Assembly (NCBI GenBank): GCA_033964015.1
Contig: CM066918.1
Location: forward strand, 31,766,771 to 31,830,770
Direction: 5' to 3'
DNA from: Scolanthus callimorphus
Lineage: Eukaryota > Cnidaria > Anthozoa > Actiniaria > Edwardsiidae
DNA length: 64,000 nucleotides
Shown here: positions 38,071 to 49,389 of the stretch, piece by piece
Layout: the number at the start of each line of letters is the position of its first letter
Numbering within the stretch: the first letter of the stretch is position 1
Notes under the pieces: generated by a model
What the model saw: the letters and a program-made list of their open reading frames with translations, nothing else
What the model was told of the DNA's origin: nothing
Databases searched by the model: none
Translations under genes and position numbers: made by a program

Positions 38071-39533
38071 GTACCCAAGTTTGTTCGCCTAGCGATATTG
38101 CCTTCTTGAGATATAGACTTTTCTAGATTTAATAACGTCATCGACGACGTCATGTCACGTGATCTTCGTAGTGCACCCCCTTGCCTCTAAAATAAGTTTA
38201 CCCAAGTTTGGTCACCTAGCGATGTTGCCTTCCTGAATTCACTTTTCTAGTTTTGATGACGTCATGTCACGTGACCCTGTTTGTGCACCCACCTTGCCTC
38301 CAAAATAACTTTACCCAAGTTTGGTCACCAAGTTTGGTCACCTATCTTGAGATATTGACATTTCTAGTTTTGATGACGTCATCGATGACGTCATGTCACG
38401 TGACCTTGGTAGTGCACCCCCCTTGCGTCCAAAATAACTTTACACAAGTTTGGTCACCTAGCAATGTTGCGTTCTCGGGATATAGACTTTTCTAGTTTTG
38501 ATGACGTCATCGAAGGCGTCATGTCACGTGACCTAGGAAGTGAACTCCCCTTGCCTCCAAAATAACTCTACCCAAGTTTGGTCACCTAGCAATGTTGCGT
38601 TCTCGGGATATAACCTTTTCTAGTTTTGATGACGTCATCGAAGACGTCATGTCACGTGACCTAGGAAGTGAACTCCCCTTGCCTCAAAAATAACTCCACC
38701 CAAGTTTGGTCACCTAGCGATGCTGCCTTCTTGAGATATTGACTTTTCTAGTTTTGATGACGTCATTGATGACGTCATGTCACGTGACCTTGGTGGTGCA
38801 CTCTCCTTGCCTCCAAAATAACTTTACCAAAGTTTGGTCACCTAGCGATGTTGCCTGCTTGAGATATTGACTTTTCTACTTTTGATGACGTCATCGATGA
38901 CGTCATGTCACGTGACCTTGATGGTGCACCCCCCATACCTCCTAAATAACTTTACCCAAGTTTGGACACCTAGCGAAGTTGCCTTCTTGAGATATTGACT
39001 TTTCTAGTTTTGATGACGTCATTGATGACATCATGTCACGTGACCTTGGTAGTGCACCCCCCTTGCCTCCAAAATAACTTTACCCAAGTTTGGACACCTA
39101 GCGAAGTTGCCTTCTTGAGATATTGACTTTTCTATTTTTGATGACGTCATTGATGACGTCATGTCACGTGACCTTGAGTGTGCACTAACCTTGCCTCCAG
39201 AATAACTTTGCCCAAGTTTGGTCACCTATCGATGTTGCCTTCTTGAGATATTGACTTTTCTAGTTTCGATGACGTCATCGATGACGTCATGTCACATGAC
39301 CTTGGTAGTGCACCCCCCTTGCCTCCAGAATAACTTTACCCAAGTTTGGCCACCTATCGATGTTGCCTTCTTGAGATATTGATTTTTCTAGTTTCGATGA
39401 CGTCATCGATGACGTCATGTCACGTGACCTTGGTAGTGCACCCCCCTTGCCTCCAGAATAACTTTACCCAAGTTTGGTCACCTATCGATGTTGCCTTCTT
39501 GAGATATTGATTTTTCTAGTTTCGATGACGTCA
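38071..39533. repeat. 128-bp satellite, about 12 units, each with paired TGACGTCA (CRE) and a CACGTG E-box
   Basis: Units begin near ACCCAAGTTTGGTCACCTAG at 38074, 38199, 38313, 38441, 38570, 38699, 38827, 38955, 39084, 39210, 39338 and 39467. Each contains GATGACGTCATCGATGACGT followed by CATGTCACGTGACC, two CREB/ATF palindromes and an E-box. No coding function is seen; short frames across it are artefacts. Confidence 0.92.
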
Positions 39534-39535
39534 TT

Positions 39536-39590
39536 CCGGACGAACGAACGAACGAACGAACGAACGAACGAACGGACGAACGAACGCACA
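39536..39590. repeat. (CGAA)n/(ACGA)n microsatellite
   Basis: CGGACGAACGAACGAACGAA and further GAAC units follow the last satellite copy directly, about 50 bp in all. Confidence 0.9.
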
Positions 39591-40274
39591 AACCGGAAGT
39601 CCATGACAGAATCGTTGGATGCATATACACTTTTTTTTTGTTCCTTTTTCTCCTGCATGTAGTTATGGGGCTCCGCTCGCGGGCGCCTTCGGCGCCCGCG
39701 GGAGCTCCGCTATCAAAGTGTACTTACATTGAACCAGAATCTGAAGTACTCGGCTCATACGATACACTTCCAATCATTGAATGGAGAATCATGTAAAAAT
39801 CGCGAAATTATGATAAATAAGGCATCAAAGAAAGCTTGTTTCTTCGAGAATTCGCATTTACGCGGCAACATATCTCTTCTAGTACCCAGGCCTCATAAAG
39901 TCTTTCAAAAGTAGGCCGACTTTGTCAGAGGGATCCTAGGAAGAAAAACACCCATGAGCACTTGCGGCCGTAGGACGCCATTTTTGATTTTTTTTCCCAC
40001 GCGAAGGTGACAGCCTGAGAGGGGTGGTTGGCCCCCAGTTGGCCCCCCCAGTTTTTTCCCAGACAATCCTTAAAACTCCCGATTTTACATCCACATATCA
40101 AGGTTCCCTCAAACATGCGGTAATTTCACATGCTGACCTCTAAATTTTCGTCGCGCTTCGCGCGCAAAAGAGCTTAAACTTTCCCTAAAAATTACCTACA
40201 GTTTTTTATATGACGTGCTCCCCCTCCCCCCCCCCCCCATTTTTTTAGGTTTGCTTCGGTCCTGTGTAAGTTTT

Positions 40275-40449
40275 ACATGAACAACAACAACCAAAGGTTG
40301 AGATTTATGTTAAACGCCGTGGAAAAATGGTGTTTTGCTGACGTTTCGAGCTTAGCCCTTCGTCGGAGCAACGCTCGAAACGTCAGCAAAACACCATTTT
40401 TCCACGGCGTTTAACATAAATCTCAACCTTTGGTTGTTGTTGTTCATGT
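40275..40449. mobile_element. Perfect 77-bp-arm hairpin MITE
   Basis: Left arm 40275-40351 (ACATGAACAACAACAACCAA ... TTTCGAGC) is exactly complementary to right arm 40373-40449. The loop is 21 nt (TTAGCCCTTCGTCGGAGCAAC). No mismatch was found when I compared the arms by eye. It lies 95 bp upstream of the 40545 transposase exon. Confidence 0.92.
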
Positions 40450-41636
40450 TCACGTCTCCGCCGACGCAGACCACCTAGTTTTCCCGTAAAACTAGTCATA
40501 CCATTGTGTAAGTTTTAGTATTGTATTATTATCTCCTGGTATAGGTTGCTGCCCGAGCAATTGGCAAATACTGTCTGAGGGGCCTTCTTGTGCAACCCCA
40601 ACAGGAGCCTTTGTTGATGTTTCTTGATGCCATCGGAGGATTGTGTTCTGATGAACTAGATACGGAAGACATTCGACATCTGGATGCCAAACTTTGTTTG
40701 GCTATGGCTCGGATTGAAAGAGACTTTCCAGTCCCTCAACAGGTACTGCAATGCCATGTTTTGCAAACGATTTCACAGTTCACTTTGAACTGTTCTTGTA
40801 TCATCATTTGATCATTTGTCTGGATTACACTTTGTTGTCTTGCACTTTTACTGAACTAAATTTGTGCCTGGCACACTTTCTGACATCTTGCATCACCGTA
40901 ATTAATTTGGCATGGAGCCAAGTGTGTTAAGAACCAGAATGCTCATCAGCAAATGTTAACAAATGTTAAGAAAATAGGTTTTTATTATGATATTTTCATA
41001 TTTGATTTATGATTCAGTGGGGTCTAGGTGCATTTGATTAACGTTATATTGAAATTATTCGCATTCTTTTTTGTGCTGTTTGTAAAAGCACAAATACTAC
41101 TACTAATGGTAGTGAAAATGTTACATGTATTGAGTATTGAGTATTGCTCATTAATGTTATATTTGTTAAATTCTTTGTTTTTGTTGCCATGTTAGGTAAT
41201 GACAAACCATATCTTGCATCATATTCCTTCTGGGATAAGTAAATTCGGTCCTGTGCATGGTACATGGATGTACCCTTTCGACATATCAGGTGGGCTGCGA
41301 CCATTGGAGGGTAGGGGCAGTGAATTAATCTTCCATAAAACGGAGTTTTCGTTGGTTCTTTTTAGCGCGCGCGCTTATGATGGCGCGTTTCCGTGGTATG
41401 TCCGTGGTATGTCCGTGGTATGTCCGTGGTATGCTGAGAGCCAATCAGAATTCGAGAAACGCGCGCGTTGTGGTATAAATATATATTCAGCGGCCGGGCC
41501 ATATCTCGGTCACGATCTTTGGAGTTGGTGGACTAAAATCTAAAAATTCGAATTGTTTGTGACACTTGAGTACTCTTATTGAGAAGATACATCATGAGGT
41601 TGGCCAATCTAGTTTCATTAAAAGTTTCGCTAATGT

Positions 41637-41748
41637 TAAGGCCATGCTACACGAGGCAATTTTTCGATCCTCGCTATACTCGCAACGCAATATTGGTTGC
41701 TTCATCGTTTGCGAGTCGCAGGAAAAATTGCCGTGTAGCTTGGCCTTT
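41637..41748. repeat. Short hairpin element
   Basis: AAGGCCATGCTACACGAGGC and AATTTTTC pair with GAAAAATTGCC and GTGTAGCTTGGCCTTT. Related half-sites (GCGTTGCGAG, TGTAACATGGCC) occur near 7067-7120. Non-coding. Confidence 0.6.
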
Positions 41749-41884
41749 AGATGAAACCTGCATTCGCCGCTTTGCATACCTTAACGGGGGATTTTGTTCT
41801 TTTGTCAAAACTTATCATTGCCGTAAACGACTTTTGTTCCTTCGTCGGTTGTTTCGTGTTTTTAACGAAATAATGCCTTTTTAC

Positions 41885-43090
41885 GACTCCATTTACTTTT
41901 TTATTTATATCATCTGATAAAAATGTCTTTTCATTTGGACCATTTTAACGGTATGGTGATCAAAAAATGAAAAATCAACACTTGTTATAACAACACTTGT
42001 TATAACAAGAGGTGACAACTTTAATCATTTTATTTTTGTTTCTAGATATTTGAATGCTGTCAGTATTTGAAGACATCAGGTCTTCTAAGCGGAATACCAT
42101 CCAACCTGCCAGAATTACATAGTTTCGTCCCAAAAGTGAGACACGCAAAGGAAAGACAACGAGGGCAACACCTATAATTATCAGAATGATGGAACTAGAA
42201 TATAGGACTGAAGTGCAGGAGTAAGGGGCGGTTCATGAAGTGTTTTGCAACATGAGGAATAGGGCTAAGCGTCAACGCATGTTGAGAAATTTCCCATCAT
42301 TTCCAGTTTGGCTTCGACAACAGAATGACTCTTGGATGCTCAATGACGAGATCCAAGAGTACCAACAGCTATGCAATAATCCAGATATTGACTCCATTTA
42401 CTTTTTTATTTATATAATCTGATAAAAATGTCTTTTCATTTGGACCATTTTAACGGTATGGTGATCAAAAAATGTCCCGTACTGCTAATGATTTCGATGA
42501 GATATGGCACATGGTATTATGTTTCTTAATCGAAAATACATTATTATCTTATCAAAGGATAATCCAACTTTCATGTTCAATAGATTAAAAATTGAGGGGG
42601 TGCAGCATGATGACATGATGTATATCAGTTTTGGAAACTCCCAACCTTGAAAATAAAACTAAAATAATGACAAAAATATTCAATCTTTTATCAACACTTG
42701 TTATAACAAGAGGCGACAACTTTAATCATTTTTTTTTTGTTTCTAGATATTTGAATGCTGTCAGTATTTGAAGACATCAGGTCTTCTAAGCGGAATACCA
42801 TCCAACCTGCCAGAATTACATAGTTTCGTCCCAAAAAGTGAGACACGCAAAGGAAAGACAACGAGGGCAACACCTATAATTATCAGAATGATGGAACTAG
42901 AATATAGGACTGAAGTGCAGGAGTATGGGGCGGTTCATGAAGTGTTTTGCAACACGAGGAATAGGGCTAAGCGTCAACGCATGTTGAGAAATTTCCCATC
43001 ATTTCCAGTTTGGCTTCGACAACAGAATGACTCTTGGATGCTCAATGACGAGATCCAAGAGTACCAACAGCTATGCAATAATCCAGATAT
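41885..43090 (+). repeat. Tandem duplication of the 3' transposase exon
   Basis: The unit starting GACTCCATTTACTTTTTTAT occurs at 41885 and 42390. Copy A is about 505 bp; copy B is about 700 bp, with 200 bp of intron that A lacks. Each carries the exon beginning ATATTTGAATGCTGTCAG (42046 and 42747). Copy A has a 1-base deletion (CCCAAAAGTG for CCCAAAAAGTG) and GAGTAA where copy B has GAGTAT. Copy B is therefore the less damaged exon. Confidence 0.85.
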
Positions 43091-43826
43091 TGGGCGAGTA
43101 CATAGCTATCGACGTGGCGACATAGTGTCCTATAAAAGAGTGGAGACGTTGCGCACGGGAGGGTAAACAGCATATACACTCATATCTTTGGTGGGAAGGA
43201 ATTCAACTGGTTTACATTGGGTGTATTTGGTAATACAATCACAGATACTGATACAGGACTCTCCTATAGTGAAGATCGCATTGTTAACCTGTTGCCAGTT
43301 CTAGCCCGTAAAGTGTCACGTCCACTATATGCTGCAAAGGATGGGGCAAACATATGGTTTCTTCATTAACTACTTACGCTATTACCGGGTCGGCAATAAA
43401 AGCGAGAAAGGTAAACCAAAGCGGCTCTGATAGGTAAGCGAACTCTCATTTATATCATTTTATTCTGATACCTGTGCTTTGTTAATATAGTTTATGATTA
43501 TCGGCAAATGGTCACCACAAGACTGTTCTTTAATGATCACAGAGGGCTGAGGTGAATAGTAATTGTTTTAATATTGCCGAAGTGACTTATACGATTTGTA
43601 GATAAAATCTTGTTTTTCTTGGATTTTTTTCACGATCAGAACAAAACACGCACCTGGACTCCAAATCCTTTCAATGTTATAATCACCTGCAAGAGGAAAC
43701 AAAATTCTCGACACATCGAGCTCGCGGAATTGTTTATAATCACTTGTGTAATTGTACTAACGCCCAATATATCAGTTTAACATAGAGATTAGGAGAAATA
43801 TGTAAAATAAGGCATTTCTGGCCCTC

Positions 43827-44083
43827 ATTCGCCTTTGTCACACAAGCGCGATCTTGGATTTTTCAGCCGATTTATTCAGCATGGAAACGAGGCCAAGCAG
43901 GGCGCGGGTTTTGCTCATGTTGGAAAGCGAAGCCTGATGCAGAGATTTATGGTACAAAAGTTGACAAAACTAACAAAAAGTACTCCTTATTTGTTTAAGA
44001 ACCAAAAAGTTGACTGGCTCACTGTTTTTCTGCTTTGCCGGGTCATTCTGGAAAGAAAATGGCGGCGCGTGACAAAGGCGAAT
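43827..44083. repeat. TIR element with ATTCGCCTTTGTCAC ends
   Basis: ATTCGCCTTTGTCAC (43827-43841) is inverted at 44069-44083. About 257 bp, with no credible coding sequence inside. Confidence 0.65.
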
Positions 44084-44164
44084 TACCGTCCAGTATGAGT
44101 CAAAGCATCACCAATGCAATCTCGTACCCAGAGCCCCCGTAGCTTAAAAGATGTCGACATTGCA

Positions 44165-44535
44165 ACTTTTAACACCTTAAGGGTGTTCTAATGGGGTATG
44201 CCCTTTTTTGTTGTATCTCCCAAGAGCCCCTTAAAAATCCCTTAGTTGGTAACTGTATTCATTAAGTGGGATTTAATAGGATCATTCTCTTAGAAAGATT
44301 TTAAGTGTGTTTTAATAGCCTATTAAAATCCCATTAATGTGGATACAAATGTTTGTAAGGCTTTTTTAATGGGAGCAGAAAATTAAGGGCTATGGCAGCT
44401 CGTATTTTAATGGCATTTTAATCGATGTTAAAAAGCCATTAAAAACCAAAATGTCATTTTAAGGGCTCTTAAAATGCTAGTAAAGGGCAATTAAGGGCTT
44501 TTTCATGGGATTTTAATAAATCAAAGTTTCATAGT
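44165..44535. repeat. Array of degenerate TTAAAA(G/T)CC(C/A)TTAA-type words
   Basis: Variants of TTTTAATGGGA, TTAAAAAGCCATTAA and TTAAGGGCT recur about fifteen times in roughly 350 bp. The block begins TTAAGGGTGTTCTAATGGGG. It has the same general architecture as the GTACTTT block at 51.5 kb. Non-coding. Confidence 0.6.
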
Positions 44536-45199
44536 GCTGTCATATGACATGTTCCGCATGGTGTTTATCTCATACACTCAAGTGGAGTGCAATACAATAG
44601 GACTGTTTAGTACAATTGTCACAACCATTGTATGGAGTTTCCACAGATGTCACAATTCTTCAAAGCTTTAGGATATTCAGAGGTTGATCGTGTTGTTATA
44701 ATTTGAAACAATCCAGTATGAATTCTGCTTCAATGATTGTATCAGAAATCCGCATTCGATAACTGTTCTCTGCTTGTATGCCATGTATTGTTATCACAAC
44801 CTTCCTGCATAATATGCTTGTCTTGCTTGGCATTCATTATGAAAAGAGAAGGTCAGTCCTATTGAGAGAAAGCGAATGTGCTTTGGTTGCCGTGGAAGGA
44901 ATATATCGTCGAAACACAGCAAAAACTCTGGGACAAAATGTCATTGTGGTATAAAATAATATATAGATTTAGCCACTGGCTAAAAGCGGAGCTCCTGGTT
45001 ACATATTTTTCCATGTGAATGGAAAATTGCAATACGTTATTTGACCTGAGTTAATGTGTCATTCCAAAATCTGCGATCCTACAATTAGATTACAAGCACA
45101 AAACTCATATGTATTTTAGAGCAGGATTGCGTGAGCGAAAACTTGAACAGTCAATAAGAAATATATTTATTGGGTAAGAAGGAATGGGAAGCAGTCGCA

Positions 45200-45530
45200 A
45201 CAAAAGCTACCCACCCTGGATTTTTTAAATTTGAACCAACCACCCTGCAGTTCCAGTGATTTTATCATGACCACCCTGGAAATTGTGCTTACCCACCCTG
45301 GAATGTCGTATTTAAGGTGCCCGCCCTGAAATTCCAAGCTCTACTTCCACCCACCCTGGAATTCTGAGGAATTGCCCAACTGCCCAATTGGCATGGGGTG
45401 GGGCACTCCATCGTATATGGTAGATGGATATGCTAGGGTTTTTTTTGGGAGGCTCCTGAGGTCTGCCATAGGCATGAGGAGGATAGGTAACAGGTAGGTC
45501 TGCCATAGGGTAAAGTTTTTTTCTTGTCTC
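45200..45530. repeat. Array of CACCCTGGAAT-type repeats
   Basis: CCACCCTGGA and CCCACCCTGGAAT recur about six times between AT-rich spacers (45215-45365), followed by CTGCCATAGG repeats. No coding frame is supported. Between 44540 and 45200 I see no gene. Confidence 0.6.
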
Positions 45531-45918
45531 TGATAGGGTACGTATTACGGTATGGCTACCAGCACTTAGTGATAATTTTTTTTTTACTTATTTTTCAAGG
45601 AATCACTTCCAGAGCCAAACGGGTTACCATGGAAACACTAATTAGCATATGGGTTTATGAGGTCTTGGTCATTCTTTGTTGTTACCAAGTTTGAATTGAA
45701 TCGAAATATCCAAAACAGAATTATACATAAAACATTGTTTGGCCTCTTTGCCCAAGTCTTGTTGTGGCGTCATTTTTTGCTAATTTGCATTAGTAAAAAT
45801 CTAAGAGCTATGAACCAAAAGAGCTATCAACACGAAAAAAACATTCTTTCGTATTTTGAATGTGCAATTAAGCCATTAAAATTTCAGCCTTGCGTTGCAC
45901 TTTAACCAAACCTATTAT

Positions 45919-46273
45919 ACAATGGCTGACTGCATTTATAAACCGCACCAGGGGTTGAGGACCTCCCTTAAAAAGACCCCCTCCCCTCAAATTTCCACTC
46001 GTGAAACAAACCCCCTCCCCTAGAATTTCCAACCACATAAATGACCCCCACCCCTGGAATTTCCATTTTTTCTGGCAAAATACCCCTGGGAAATCTCTTT
46101 TTGGATAAAATGTCCCGGGAAAATCACCTTTTTTACCTCTCCCCCTTGGAATTTCCAGTCTCCAGACACACCCCCTCTCCTGGAATTTTCAGAGTTTAAT
46201 ACAGCCCCCCTGGAAAATTTTCCATAGGTCCTCAACCTCCCCGGTTCGGTTTAAAATACAATCAGCCAATGAG
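45919..46273. mobile_element. Array-bearing TIR element, CCCCTCCCCTGGAATTTCC type
   Basis: Ends CAATGGCTGACTGCATTTAT and AAACCGCACC...TTGAGGACCT are inverted on the right (AGGTCCTCAACC ... CAATCAGCCAATG), with TIRs of about 45 bp. The interior is an array of about eight degenerate CCCCTGGAATTTCC units. Non-coding. It stops just left of the 10.3-kb element. Confidence 0.75.
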
Positions 46274-46814
46274 TAAGACAAGAAATGTATATTTGATGCT
46301 TAAAAAATCATGAATAGTTTATAAGAACAATACAAACACGTCTTGATTTAATTCCGGAGCTAATGTTTAAATCCGGACTGTCGAAAATATCCACACCGAA
46401 ACGTTTTTTAGGATAAATCTACAGCTAGCTGGAGATGCAGGTTATTTCTCCAAAAAAAATGGAGAACAGAATATCGACATGTCAGAATTTCCATAAAATA
46501 TGGAGAAATGCTTTTTAAATCAAGATGGTTGAAGGAGGTGATAACAATTCCATATAAACTGGAGAACAATACGGTGTCGGATATCGGATATACCCGTGAA
46601 TCTATATTGTGTCAACAAAAAAATGCTTGCTGTGTTACAAGGATGGGTACAAAACAAAATCACATCACCGACTTCTCTGTGCCAGTCATGTAGACGCTTC
46701 ATTTCTTATTTTTGAGATTTTGAAATGGAGAATTCATAAATCGCTTAGAAAAATTGCAGCCACGGAGAAAGCCGATGGTTTTGAGGCAAACTGCAACTAT
46801 AAACACCGAAAGAA

Positions 46815-47045
46815 ACAGCGTATGCCTGTAGAAAACGCTACATTTAACACAAGATTGCTTACCGAAATAACAGCGTATGCCTGTAGAAAGCGCTACATTT
46901 AACACAAGATTGCTTACCGAAATAAACAGCGTATGTCTGTAGAAAGCGCTACATTTGACACAAGATTGCTTACTAAAATAAACAGCGTATGCCTGTGGAA
47001 AGCGCTACATTTGACACAAGATTGCTTACCGAAATAAACAGCGTA
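46815..47045. repeat. ~57-bp subterminal tandem repeat, left arm of the 10.3-kb element
   Basis: Units AACAGCGTATGCCTGTAGAA ... ACACAAGATTGCTTACCGAA occur about four to five times. One more is separated by the LINE insertion (from 47668). The right arm has the inverse units at about 56005-56165. These are candidate binding sites for the transposase that mobilised the element. Confidence 0.8.
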
Positions 47046-47667
47046 ATAATAATTTATAATAATAATTCTTTATTCCATAAAATACCAATTACACGGCATA
47101 TAGGATACACTAACAAATATATAGCTACAAAAGAAACAAAATTACATAAGACTTAATGAGACTCATTAGATTCTTCAGCATCTCGAACCATCGCATTAAA
47201 ACGCTCGAGAATATCAAAACAAAATTTGGCAGTTACCTTTACGACAGACTCGTCACACATCGACAATAAGTAAACGCATAGATTACACAAACCTAGTTGG
47301 CCAAAGGAAACATTCAGTTGCAAAATGTCAGTCAAAAATAATTCTCTTAGATGAAGAAAAGACGCATGGTTACAATACATCAAATAATGCGTCTCATCTC
47401 CAATTTCATTAATATTGCAGAATGAACATTTCCTAGAGTTATCATCAATATTAGCATATCTGCCAACTTCCACTGGTAATCTATGTGCGGATAAACGCAG
47501 TTTCGAAACTGCTCGACGATGTCGAAAATTAGTAACCGAGACTAAATATTTCTCAAAGCCCAGGCTAGACTTCAAAGATCTAAACAGCCTTAATTTTCCA
47601 CCGGTCCCTTGACGTACGTTAGTCCCCCAGTGCTCGCAAAACATATCATATAATTGTGTTTTAATCT
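47046..47667 (-). pseudogene. LINE 3' fragment inserted in the left arm of the 10.3-kb element
   Basis: On the minus strand the frame at 47644-47153 (about 163 aa) has VSKLRLSAHRLPVEVGRY and the cysteine/histidine pattern CSFCNINEIGDETHYLMYCNH, the C-terminal zinc-like motif of many invertebrate LINE proteins. A TAATAATAATTTATAATAAT tail lies at 47044-47070, as expected at the 3' end. GCGTA at 47041-47045 and 47668-47672 is a likely short target duplication, splitting one 57-bp repeat. The copy is 5'-truncated. Confidence 0.8.
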
Positions 47668-48214
47668 GCGTATGCCTGTAGAAAGCGCTACATTTAACAC
47701 AAGATTCCTTTGCTAGCTAAACTAGACTGTATTAACAGAACTGCATGTGAACATTCTATGTTTGTTGTAATTGACACGGCGATTCAAAATCTCCATAAAT
47801 TATGGAGAAAACACCTCTTTGCCAGCATTGCCTGAAAAAGTGTTCAAAAGCCCATACAAAATCGAAAGTTATTTTAGTATGCGACCTTAACAGCAGAAGT
47901 ATACATTAAAAAAAAAACCTGAAACAAATATCGACAGATGCAAGGTTGGAATACATGTTGCATTAATTTTGTTAAAAACTTCGCGAAAAGTGGATAAAAC
48001 TTCCGCGCCAAAGTGCTTCGTGGCAGGCCCAATAAGAAACCTCTTCTCGCTCTATGTAGGTGATCCTCTTCTCGCTCTATGTAGGTGATTGCCGTATTAT
48101 TTTTAAAAAAGAATCGAGACCGAGAAGCCAAACCACGGGCTGCACGGTGCCCGCGGGGAAATTATTGTTTAATTCCGGTCGGAAAACGCCGTTCCAGGCT
48201 CGCGCCGTTCCAGA

Positions 48215-48485
48215 GGATATTACATGGCCGAAAGTTGTTAACACAAGAAGATAAAATTCGTATCTTCAAGCGGTCATGTAATGTTATGTTCATTATATAA
48301 CATCAATGAAATACCAAATTCTAATTTTATTTGAGTTAAGCTTAAAAATCGAGCATTGAGCAAAGGCAAGTGTGATTTTTTTCACATGTGAAAATAAACT
48401 AAACGTGTTATTTTCACGTGTGAAGATATCAAGTTTTCGCGCGGGAGATCACCCGGTATTTAATTGGTGTTTATATAATAAAACG
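48215..48485. repeat. ATTACATGGCCG / GATACGAATTTTATCTTC repeat (copy 3)
   Basis: It shares ATATTACATGGCCG, AAGATAAAATTCGTATCTTC, TTGAGTTAAGCTTAAAAATC, CACATGTGAAAATA and CGCGGGAGATCACC with the element at 10245-10790, partly in opposite order. Inserted within the 10.3-kb element. Confidence 0.7.
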
Positions 48486-48499
48486 TATTCTACTCTGAG

Positions 48500-49380
48500 T
48501 GATCGAAAAACGCGAGCTAGGAGAGAAGCACGTCATGTCAGAATTTCCACAAAGTGTGGAGAAAAGCTTTTTAATCAAGATCGTTGAAGGGGGTGTTTAA
48601 AATTCCATATTAACTGGAGAACGAGATGAAAGGGGTGGCGAACCCCTCGCAAAAACTACTTTCTCGCGAATTGAGTCATTCTCGAATTCTCGGTGTCGAA
48701 TATAAGATAAACGCTTTTAAAGCAAATTTATAATTCATTGATTCGTCTATATTGCGACATTGACTATGGCATCGAAACCTATTGCTATATAACGTTTGAT
48801 AAAAAAAGTGCAATGATGAACGATCAAACCACCAATACGCAATCTTTTGTTTATACTGTTTTAATACCGCATTCAGCTGAATAGCAAACGTTCCCATGAA
48901 GGTTTTTTCAGCCGCTTGCCATATTATTTATAGCTGATCGACTTAAAACAAGAATCGATTTAGTTCCATTTTGTATTTTGCGCGCGTACAATAAGACTTT
49001 TTAGACGCGACGCTCGCAAAATATCAAACACCAAACAGTCTATCTTTGAAGGCTGACAATTCTCCACTAAAATTCCGTATTTCGATCTTGAGACAGCTAA
49101 AACGTATGTCCCAATGTTAATACCGCACTGTGGTATGAAATTTCCATAGAAAGGAAATATTCGAATTTTATGAAAAGGTGATCAAATTCCAATGTGAAAA
49201 ATGTTCCGCGGACTGTGTTTTAAACACAGTCCAGGAACATATTGGACAGGGAGTGAGGAACGTTGTTAATAAGTATTCGATCCCTTGAAATTCTTGAATA
49301 AAATGCGTCTGTATTGTCAATTAGCGTAAACGGTGGGTCCATAGCTGCTGTATTTTTTATAATTGTTTGACCTTTAGTTT
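48500..49380. other. Interior of the 10.3-kb element: diverged internal copies of arm modules
   Basis: CATGTCAGAATTTCC, GTGGAGAAAAGCTTTTTAAT and AATTCCATATTAACTGGAGA (48533-48620) repeat modules of the left arm (46475-46570). No gene is supported. The CTCCA/TGGAG-type hairpin words recur. Confidence 0.6.
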
Positions 49381-49389
49381 ACTGTGAAC

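Larger units (their letters stand above)
37809..39714. repeat. Repeat complex with AGCGGAGCTCC inverted ends enclosing the CRE satellite
   Basis: AAAAGCGGAGCTCCCGG at 37828 (preceded by ATAGATTTAGCCACTGGCT) is inverted relative to GGGAGCTCCGCT at 39700-39711, which is attached to a GC-rich hairpin (GCGGGCGCC/GGCGCCCGC, 39678-39699). The left-end sequence recurs at 44957-45006 as a solitary copy. The region between holds exon 1 of the minus gene, the satellite and an ACGA repeat. Whether this is one element is uncertain. Confidence 0.4.
26307..43375 (+). pseudogene. Tnp2/DUF4218-type transposase pseudogene broken by nested insertions
   Basis: Pieces in order: 26307-26948 (PPLYDGAKVSVIETL, then VCPNDCIIFR and a CPICGAERF zinc-binding pair, in several frames); 27704-27991 (LVLVGIISAQDGGPEPK, YLEIVVDELLD); 29045-29300; 34319-34494 (DFDRKEDVIPDAMHTI, equivalent to the DYMH motif); 40545-40742 (ARIERDFPVPQQ); 41196-41290 (FGPVHGTWMYPFD, the DUF4218 hallmark); 42747-43375 (C-terminal part, NWFTLGVFGNT). 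Frameshifts occur within the first exon, near 29260 and after 43160, and a stop in the duplicated copy at 42222. It is dead. It resembles the 244-7899 gene in layout but belongs to a different subfamily. Insertions are listed separately. Confidence 0.78.

Noticed and set aside
38253..39225. Frames of 64-80 aa in the 38-39.5 kb region
   Set aside because: They are translations of the 128-bp satellite and repeat with it.
38071..39533. CRISPR array
   Set aside because: The units repeat in full, including the spacer part, and the setting is a spliced eukaryotic genome. It is a satellite.
41199..41543. A 114-aa plus-strand gene
   Set aside because: Only its first part (to about 41290) is coding, as the DUF4218 exon of the transposase pseudogene. 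The rest reads into GTCCGTGGTAT repeats and intron.
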